Origin: Amoebophrya sp. AT5.2
Lineage: Eukaryota > Sar > Dinophyceae > Syndiniales > Amoebophryaceae
Assembly (NCBI GenBank): GCA_005223375.1
Contig: RXOD01004260.1
Span: 1-25,080 of the forward strand
Length of the DNA stretch: 25,080 bases
Direction of reading: 5' to 3'
Shown: positions 19,201-25,080 of the stretch, one piece after another
Layout of the letters: the number at the start of each line of letters is the position of its first letter
How positions within the stretch are numbered: the first letter of the stretch is position 1
Position numbers and translations under genes: made by a program
Notes under the pieces: model-generated
Databases searched by the model: none
What the model was told of the DNA's origin: nothing
What the model saw: the letters and a program-made list of their open reading frames with translations, nothing else

Positions 19201-20910
19201 CTTTAGACTTTGACTTTCCCTTTCGTTTCACAACAGACATTGTTCAAGGACGAGATGCGTCACCGGATGGAGACGGAGCGCAAGATGACTGAGTCCGTGC
19301 GAGAGGTTGTGAAGAATCTCTCCCACAACCAGACGCAGGCCTTCGAGCAGCTCTCCGACCGCTTGCGGGTGTTGTTAACGCTACAACAAAATTTGCATCT
19401 TGGCGGAACATTCGCGAAAAGTTTGATATTGATGGCTGCCGGGATTGTATTAATTTAGGAGTCACCGAAGCGACAGCGAGGGCAGGAGCAGTGGGATAAC
19501 AAATGATTGCATGATACACAGCTGGTTAGAGCTGCATGATTTGTTGCATTCGGCAGCCAGTCCGAGCCTTTCTAAGCTAGTAGCCAATATGTCAGTGCTG
19601 GTCTGCCTCTGCTCCTACTGATGCTGATCCCTTCTGCGTTCCGATAGGTATCTCTTTTTTGAGTAAGATACGATTGCCATGATGCTGGCTGCCTGTTCAA
19701 ATAAAGGCATGAAACTGCTTTCGGTCATCTTGCAAGACTCTTGTTCTTCTCAAGTGGTCTTTAATATCGAGTGAAAACTCTTCCGCAGATATGCATTTTT
19801 TGTTTCCCAGCATCGCTCTAATTTCATCCGAGTCGCTTGGGGAGTCGCGGAAGGAGGGGGCGGAGCGCGCCGAGCGCATGAGTCGATACGTCGACGAGGT
19901 GGTGGCGAAGTGGAGGTTGGATTACGGCCAAAAGTGCGACGCGTACGACGCGGAGGTTTTGAGGATGCAGGACCGCATTGCGGAGCTGCTTCAGACGCTC
20001 ACGCGAACCAAGACCTCCCTGGACGACAAGATCGACTCCACGAAGACGGCACTAATCGAGAAGCAGGAAATGATGGGGGAGAAATTCGAGGAATCGCTAA
20101 AGCTGACCAACAAAAAATTCGAGGAGCGGCAAGCCCGGCAGGAAAATTGGAGCGCGCAGGAGTTCGCGTTCGTGAAGCAAAAGCAGGAACGGAGCACGGC
20201 GGACTTACGGGTCGTGCAAAAAATGTGTGAGTTCGGAGGACTTCGACCGAAGAGCATCGCCGCGGTGGTGCGCCTTATAAGAAGCAAGCGGTTTGGGTTT
20301 CCTGCTTGTCGGTCTAGGCTGGGACTACTCGCTCCTCTACCCGAAATCGCCGATCGATACGGTCTAGTCTCTAGTCATGAGTGTATCTTCAGTCCTGTTG
20401 GCCGCCCCATCCTCTACCTGTCTTGTCTAGAACTCATCCATCGAGCTACTGCTTCTGTCTTCTCGGTTCAGCAATAGGTCCTCTGATGCGCCGTCACGTA
20501 TGATCGCTGATGACAGCGCCATAGACTCGTCGAGAGAGCACCCTCAATCACTATTTTTTGCTCCTCTAACACACTTCGACGAGAGCATCGCCGCGGTGCA
20601 CCGCGCGATTCTGGGGTTGTCGAAGGACAAGTCCATGATCGGCGCAAATATCGTGGTGCCGCTCCCGAGCTGGGACCGGATCGACTCCGCCCGGGAGAAG
20701 GACGCCAAGGCCGCGGCGGCGAGGCGGGAGGAGCAGGAGATGAGGGGGATGATCACACGCACGGGTGCAGCAGCGTCGAGTTCCTCTACTGATCCCGCGT
20801 CGACCCATCCTCATCATCTCGCGCCGGCGCGGCCGAAGAACGACTCCGGACTGGACGTAATCGTGCAGCCGCTGACGGCACTGCCGCTCAGCGATGCGCT
20901 TGATCACTAA
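16203..20910 (+). CDS. Long coiled-coil protein, about ten exons
   Basis: The family is not recognised; a structural or cytoskeletal role is likely. Exon 1 encodes a Pro/Asn/Gly-rich N-terminus (residues 1-120), then SLERVLRL begins a coiled coil that runs almost to the end, rich in Glu, Lys, Gln and Leu heptads. Exons: 16203 to about 16635, about 16971-17129, 17284-17462, 17722-17949, 18049 to about 18131, about 18571-18871, 18967-19113, 19237-19368, 19833-20224 and about 20586-20910. Seven introns read as GT-AG in frame (for example GA|GTATTT...GAG at 17130-17283, CAG|GTGATG...CAG at 17463-17721, CAG|GTATAA...CAG at 19114-19236); two are introner-like. The assembled length is about 790 residues. 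It ends LSDALDH then TAA at 20908, or splices onward into 21201. There is no signal peptide or membrane segment. Confidence 0.62.
16634..16965 (+). mobile_element. Introner-like element E4 (intron 1 of the coiled-coil gene)
   Basis: The right end ACCACCATCAATCTGGTCCC then CTCGTCATA is a clear family terminus. The left end TATAAAGAGATCAGCGATGG is a degraded version. Flanking 5-mers do not match well, and frame is kept if the left edge is shifted two bases. GT at 16653 with AG at 16965-16966 is an in-frame canonical alternative. Length about 330 bp. The internal core motif was not found. Confidence 0.55.
17593..17642. repeat. Two-copy 24-bp repeat in intron 3
   Basis: GTGGTCGTGGTTCGTGGCGG and four more bases at 17593-17616, repeated at 17619-17642 with one change, inside the GT-AG intron 17463-17721. 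No function is visible. Confidence 0.75.
18132..18565 (+). mobile_element. Introner-like element E3 (intron 5 of the coiled-coil gene)
   Basis: The left end TAGGCGGAGAGACCAGCGAT is mirrored by the right end CTTACCATCGCTGGTCCTCG then GCCATA; GACCAGCGATGG is shared exactly. Flanking 5-mers are GTTCT and TTTTT (3 of 5). Removing the element plus 5 bp joins GCA GTT CT to C CGC GAG in frame. GT at 18127 with AG at 18576-18577 is an in-frame canonical alternative. The internal core was not found. Confidence 0.65.
19369..19832 (+). other. 464-bp intron of the coiled-coil gene
   Basis: Donor CGG|GTGTTG and acceptor TCCGAG|TCG, preceded by CTCTAAT as a plausible branch site, join RLR to SLGESRKEG in phase. 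No terminal inverted repeats and no internal core motif. Nothing else notable. Confidence 0.55.
20240..20598 (+). repeat. Direct copy of downstream exon start within the last intron
   Basis: 20240-20267 and 20573-20598 share ACTTCGAC, GA and GAGCATCGCCGCGGTG, differing only by two single-base insertions in the first copy. The second copy begins the exon (SIAAVHRAI). Both copies are in the same codon register. The intron is about 20225-20585 (GTGTGA...GAGAG). Confidence 0.85.
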
Positions 20911-21200
20911 GGTGCGGAATTAGCGGCCTCATATTTATTAAGTACATTGATACGTGAACGTGCCTCTGCCTCATCTACAACCCAACGGAATCGGAACGTC
21001 CCTCTAGATATGATTGATCTAGATCATCTAAGTCCCCTGGTGATAGGCTTTTATAGCTGTTACGTCCATCCTCGGCCCAAGGCCGGTTGTTGCGCCCCTT
21101 CTAGGAGAAGACAAAGCACGCGTCCTGATATTAAAGTCAAAGAGCTAATTCGCCACCCCTCCACAACACGAAGGGAACGAACAGCAGAGGGTTCATCGAG
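20911..21200. other. Short spacer, intron or intergenic
   Basis: Only 290 bases separate the coiled-coil frame from the next long frame, while other intergenic gaps here are 700-1,100. It ends TTCATCGAG|ATG, a possible 3' splice site. An intron joining the two frames (for example from the GT at GGAC|GTAATC near 20857) would be in phase. No other feature seen. Confidence 0.4.
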
Positions 21201-23825
21201 ATGAACGCCGCGCAGGACACGCTGCAGCTCTCGAGCACGTTTGAAAACCTGGAGATGATGATACCGCGGGACCAGCTGAGCCCCTTCGGCAGCTCCTCGG
21301 CCGCAGTCACGCCTCCCGAAACGGGAAGTGGCGGAGGTGGCCCTCAGCAGCAGCAGAACAGCAACAGTTTGTCCAGAGGACTCTCGGGGCATGAACCATC
21401 GACGTCGAATCCAGATATCGAACCTAGAAGCAGCAGCTCCAATGTGGTGGATTTCCGCACCGCCGCGGCAAACGGGGGCCTCACGCTGGATGGGGAAAGC
21501 GATCCCAGTCTCACGGACCTTGGCAAGTTCCTGGGTCCGGTAAACACAACCGGTAAAACCGGATGGGGAAAGACATCCACAACCGCCGCGGAGGCGCCGT
21601 CGGCGGAGCGGCCGGAGAAAATTACGGGGGAGGTGGGGGTGTCCGAAGGAGCCACCAGACAGGATCCAGGTGCGGGAGGTGATGAGGACGATAGACACGA
21701 GCCGGTTAATAAAGGGGGCGCGGAGGGGGAGCACAGTCGGGCCCCACAACTGGCAGAAGCAGTAGCGTCTTCATCATCTCTGCAGATAGCCTCCCTCTCG
21801 GACGAAGCGAGCATGCTGACGCTGAAGAGCGCCGGCGGACAACAGCAGCAACTGACGCTGAAGAGCGCCGCCGCCGATGAGCAAGATGATTCGGCATCGC
21901 ACCAAGGCGACCTACGCGTTCTGGAAGGCACGCACGAAAACGCGCAGCCGTGGAGCGCCAGAGCAGGGGGTGCTGGAGCGGCCGTGGATGGGGAGGGAGT
22001 AGAGGGAAAGGAAGCGGAACTGGAACCAGCCCGAGGGAATAAAGGAAGTGGACTGGTGGTGGTCGGTGACGGTCCCGCGGCGAGCAGCAGCTCGGCCCTG
22101 CAATTTTCAGCAGCGCCCCCGGATGAAGGGAAAGTAGAAACGCCGCCGGAAGTAGAGGTCCTAGCAGGAGAAACTGAAACTGCGGCAGCAGCTCCAGAGC
22201 AGATGAAACAGCAGCTCGAGTTCGAGGACACGACCAAGTTGGTCGCCCCACCCGCGGTCCTCCCCAGCAGACCCCCGGACGGGGAGGAAGAGGAGGGCCG
22301 AGAAGATATTAACCCTGATAACCGAGAACGAGATAACCGAGTAGATGACGAGCAGGGGGAAGCGGAAGGCGGAACAACGCTGGGCTCCCGACAAGAATTT
22401 GAGAGCAGCAACCCTTTGGGGGCGTTGATTAAGCCGGGCGCGATATCGGCATTACTGGCCGGAGGTGGAGAAGTGGTTGTAGGGGACGGCAATGGCAGCG
22501 AAGGCGCGGTGACGCTACGGGACCAGGATCTGTCGCCCTACGACTCGACGCGAGGAGCTGAAACAGCGAGAGATGAGCCCTTCCCGGAGGAAACGAAAAA
22601 GCCGTTTTCGGGGGCGGAAAAACAAACCGCAGTTTTCGGGGCGTTGTCTGGGGAGGAGGCGGGCAGAGGAGAGGTTCTTGCAGCAGGAGCAGTGTCCGGC
22701 GTCGGGGAAGTCGCGGAACAAGCGAGTGTCCGGGAAGGGGAAGTAGAAGCGGCAGCAGGGGTAGCAGCGGAAGTGGTAGCGGGGGTAGCGGCAGTGGAAG
22801 AAGCGGCAGCGGAAGTAGAAGCGGCAGCGGAAGTAGAAGCGGAGGCGGTCGCGGAAGCAGCTGCCGCACCAGGCGCAGGAGAGGTTGAGAGCAGCGGGTT
22901 CAACGTAGTGCAAGCCCCGGAAACCACGACCGAAGTCGACAGCGGAAACGGTGTAGTGGGCGGACAAAACGAAAACCCTGCAGCAGAGGACAAAAACACA
23001 AACAAGCGAGTGGAGCTTGACGCGCCACCAAAAGAAAAGCCGGCAGCGAGCTCATCTTCCAGTGCGAACACAAAGCCACCGGGCGACGAGGAATCTGCGG
23101 GAAATCTTCCTGCCGAGGTAGTAGACAATAAGGCCAACAAAACATTATCCCCGCAGAAGTCCCCGCGCCCCGACGGCGGTTCCAGCCCGGAAAAATCTAA
23201 ATCCTCTTCCTCCTCGTCCAGCCCGAAGTCGAAAAAATCGTCGAAGAACAGCAAGAACAAGACGAACCCGGCGTCGAGCTCCAGTGGCCCCGAGGAGGGC
23301 TCTTTATGCTCCGAGACCAACTGATGCTGGTTAGAGAGCATCAAAGGAAATGGCTATTATTCGTGCGGTGCCCGTGCCTCGCAATCATTGGCAATGGCTC
23401 ATCTCTCGACCCTCTAGTCTCTCGATAATGGGATGCCATCTCTGAACCCGCCCGGTGTGACTGTGAGTGCTTTTATAGGCTAGGAAGCGGCCCTGGCCCT
23501 CGCTAAGGGAAGCCATCGCCCCTGTACTCGTCGCACGGGGCCGCTACGGCGGCAACGACCACGGCTATGGCTTCATCCTAGGCATCAAAAAATCGGTAAA
23601 AAAACAAAAACTTAAAAATACCACCTGCTCTCTTACCAGCTGGCTCCTTCATACTCCCCCTCGCCCGCTTCTTCGAAGAGCGCAGGCAGTTCGTCGTCCA
23701 GCGGGTCCTCGTCATCCTCACACGACAGCCAAGAGAGCGGATCGGATAGTGATAACGTTTCGCCCACCTCCTCGTCCTCTTCGGCGCAACAGAAGCAGAA
23801 CAACAAAACGTCGGGCGGAAAGTAG
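21201..23825 (+). CDS. Acidic low-complexity protein with Ser/Lys-rich tail
   Basis: About 756 residues of intrinsically disordered sequence: Ser/Gly/Gln-rich at first (PPETGSGGGGPQQQQNS), then long Glu/Ala/Val/Gly stretches, an Ala-Glu-Val minisatellite (22739-22860), and a Ser/Lys tail (SSPKSKKSSKNSKNK). No folded domain, signal peptide or membrane helix is visible. The uninterrupted frame stops at 23322-23324, but that stop lies in an introner-like element. Removing 23305-23658 continues in frame as SSPASSKSAGSSSSSGS to TAG at 23823-23825, the same composition, so I place the true end there. The start may be ATG 21201, or this is the last part of the coiled-coil gene. Overlapping minus-strand frames are shadows of its repeats. 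Confidence 0.55.
22739..22860 (+). repeat. Coding minisatellite, 18-bp unit
   Basis: GAAGCGGCAGCGGAAGTA occurs at 22800-22817 and 22818-22835, with degenerate copies on both sides. It encodes EAAAEV-type repeats in the acidic protein. Confidence 0.8.
23305..23653 (+). mobile_element. Introner-like element E7 near the 3' end of the acidic-protein gene
   Basis: The left end TATGCTCCGAGACCAACTGA then TGCTGGTTAGAGAGC mirrors the right end read backwards (TATGAAGGAGCCAGCTGGTA then AGAGAGC). Flanking 5-mers are CTCTT and CTCCC. It has the core GCCATCTCTGAACCCGCCCG at 23435. Removal with 5 bp keeps frame and opens a Ser-rich extension. Length 349 bp. Confidence 0.68.
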
Positions 23826-24972
23826 CAGCGGTAGGAGCCAGCAGGAGCCATGGATCGATCCATGGATCATGGACCGCGATCGTCGGTCGCTGGAGCGATG
23901 CGCGCAGAGGCACTGATATCAAGCTGATATCCATCCGATATGCAAAAAATGCAAACTACGCAAATCTAACGACCTTTTAGTACGGTCGTGTCCTTGATGA
24001 ATTTCACTACTAACTGCGGATTAGTGGCCATCCAACTTTATGCTGATGTAGATCGATGTTCATAAATGCCGGTGTGCCCTACCAGAAATCGTCAAAAAGT
24101 AGGACACGAAGGACGCACGACTACTGCCGACAGCGACACTGTGACTACAAACAAAAACAAAATGAAAACTGATCATAGATTTAGAAGATTTGATTGTTAA
24201 AAATTGATAGCGCCTGAACCGCTGTGCAAGAGAGATAGAAACAAACGCAAACGACCGAGAAGGACGCTGACAGCAACGAGCGAGAACTGATTTTTCAGCA
24301 TCACAAGTGCCAGCATTCGCGACGAGAACTGATTTTTCTCTCCTCCACGCGCAAGAGATGAACGGCTGCGACAATGGACATTTTTGTTGAATCAGGAGGA
24401 ATCATATTGTGCTGCGCCTACATGAGTGAGTGTGGCGTGGGCAGTGGTCCGCGTCGTGTGCCACTAGCTACAGCATCGACTGCGAAGCTCAAGCTGGCAA
24501 AACTCATGTTCGTCGACTCACACTTGGTCTTGTTCTCAATGCACGTTGTATCTGACCCATTCCCATTCCTTCTCGTAGTTGCCGCTGCCGACCTTCGGCC
24601 CGTGTTGACCAGTTGCCGAAGAGAAGGAGGCTCGATTTCGATCTGACCAGAGCAGGAGATGATCCAAAGAGGAGTGTCGAAGATGAGTGCTCCGGAACGA
24701 GTAGCTGATACGGCTACGCGTATCGGCCGGACCGGACTGCCTTTGATATTCGCCAACTCCAACATCTACTTACATCATTATAGATACATCCGTAGCCATT
24801 TCGGCTCAAGAAAAAAAGGAAAGAACAAGGAGCGTGGTCCGCCACTGAGTAGCAGTACTAGAGCTGGAGGCATTTCTTACTTTGGTTCTTTTGGTAGACC
24901 TATCGCGTCACCTTCACCTTCTTTCATCTCTTACTCTTTACAAACGCGAGCTGCTTCGAGAGCTGCATCAAG
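23826..24972. other. Intergenic region
   Basis: About 1.1 kb. It holds an 18-bp perfect palindrome, CCATGGATCGATCCATGG (23848-23865), just after the stop; a small hairpin GATATCAAGCTGATATC; and a direct repeat CGAGAACTGATTTTTC (about 24281 and 24322). A spliced-leader relic follows at 24789. The pyrimidine-rich stretch at about 24905-24950 before the next ATG could serve as a cis or trans 3' splice region. Confidence 0.5.
24789..24810 (+). other. Dinoflagellate spliced-leader (SL) relic
   Basis: The 22 bases TCCGTAGCCATTTCGGCTCA plus AG match the conserved dinoflagellate SL exon at all but one position (a C where the standard has T in the TTTTGG part). SL exons are trans-spliced onto nuclear mRNAs in dinoflagellates and relatives. 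Here the sequence is followed by AAAAAAAGG, not GT, so it is not an SL RNA gene with a donor site. It is better read as an mRNA copy reinserted in the genome, 163 bases before a new ORF. Confidence 0.8.
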
Positions 24973-25080
24973 ATGGTGATCCCGAAGCTGGTCTTGCCGC
25001 TGAGGAAGGCGCTGGCCGTGTGTTCCCTCGGTGGGGTGGTGTTCGCAGAACAGCACCCCCCCCATACCGTGGCGATGACC
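24973..25080 (+). CDS. 5' end of a gene with an N-terminal signal peptide
   Basis: The ATG at 24973 opens a frame that runs to the window edge (36 codons). It begins MVIPKLVLPLRKALAVCSLG followed by GVVFAEQH: basic residues, a hydrophobic core and a small-residue AxA-like site (VFA|E), as in a secretory signal peptide. The mature part is too short to identify. The upstream SL relic and pyrimidine-rich stretch support a real gene start. Confidence 0.5.
   Translation, partial: MVIPKLVLPLRKALAVCSLGGVVFAEQHPPHTVAMT

Noticed and set aside
21344..23344. Long minus-strand open frames (382 and 268 codons) opposite the acidic gene
   Set aside because: They mirror the GC-rich repetitive + strand frame; their Ser/Pro/Cys-rich composition is what antisense of Glu/Ala/Gly codons gives, and there is no domain.
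24789..24810. A functional SL RNA gene
   Set aside because: No GT donor after the SL exon and no recognisable downstream SL RNA structure or array.
1..25080. tRNA, 5S, U6 or CRISPR features
   Set aside because: I looked for a tRNA T-arm GGTTCGAnTCC, U6-like and 5S-like blocks and regularly spaced repeats, and found none.

Overview
The window looks like nuclear DNA of a protist of the dinoflagellate lineage. Three things point there. Genes are split by many introns. All five well-supported gene models lie on the + strand, as in the one-way gene order of dinoflagellates. A near-perfect dinoflagellate spliced-leader (SL) sequence sits at 24789-24810, upstream of a new gene. The compact spacing and the transposon-like introns fit a syndinian parasite such as Amoebophrya; that assignment is inference. 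I see no prokaryotic features, tRNA, rRNA or CRISPR.

Layout: 1-36 may be the end of a preceding exon. At 1177-5411 is a nucleotide-sugar transporter of the SLC35A type, with a roughly 540-residue insertion in a loop that should face the Golgi lumen. At 6497-12733 is a seven-exon type II membrane glycosyltransferase whose C-terminal half is recognisably FUT8/NodZ-like (GT23, alpha-1,6-fucosyltransferase). At 13435-15485 is a three-exon protein I do not recognise. At 16203-20910 is a coiled-coil protein of about ten exons. At 21201-23825 is an acidic, Ser/Ala/Glu-rich disordered protein, which may be the C-terminal part of the same gene. At 24973-25080 a gene with a signal peptide begins and runs off the window. 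The transporter and the fucosyltransferase could both serve Golgi protein glycosylation.

The main finding is a family of intron-sized elements, each interrupting a coding frame. The best have terminal inverted repeats of the form TATGnnnnGACCAGnTGGTAAG, ending in CATA, and 5-bp target-site duplications (TGGGG at 6852/7275, GAGCG at 11930/12425). I count seven (6857-7274, 7912-8709, 11935-12424, 14180-14538, 16634-16965, 18132-18565, 23305-23653), plus a doubtful one at 2061-2648 and one with different terminal repeats at about 13622-13975. Five share an internal CATCTCTGAAnCCGCCC core, present in either orientation. Removing each element plus one 5-bp duplication keeps the reading frame. This matches introner elements, that is, introns made by non-autonomous DNA transposons. 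Ordinary GT-AG introns lie in the same genes.

A second pattern is that several introns carry copies of the adjoining exon: 26 bp identical (6883/7298), 95 bp with an added inverted copy (7820/8108/8059), 21 bp (8986/9238), 26-28 bp (20240/20573) and over 110 bp (4504/4701). This suggests duplication or template-switch repair during intron gain.
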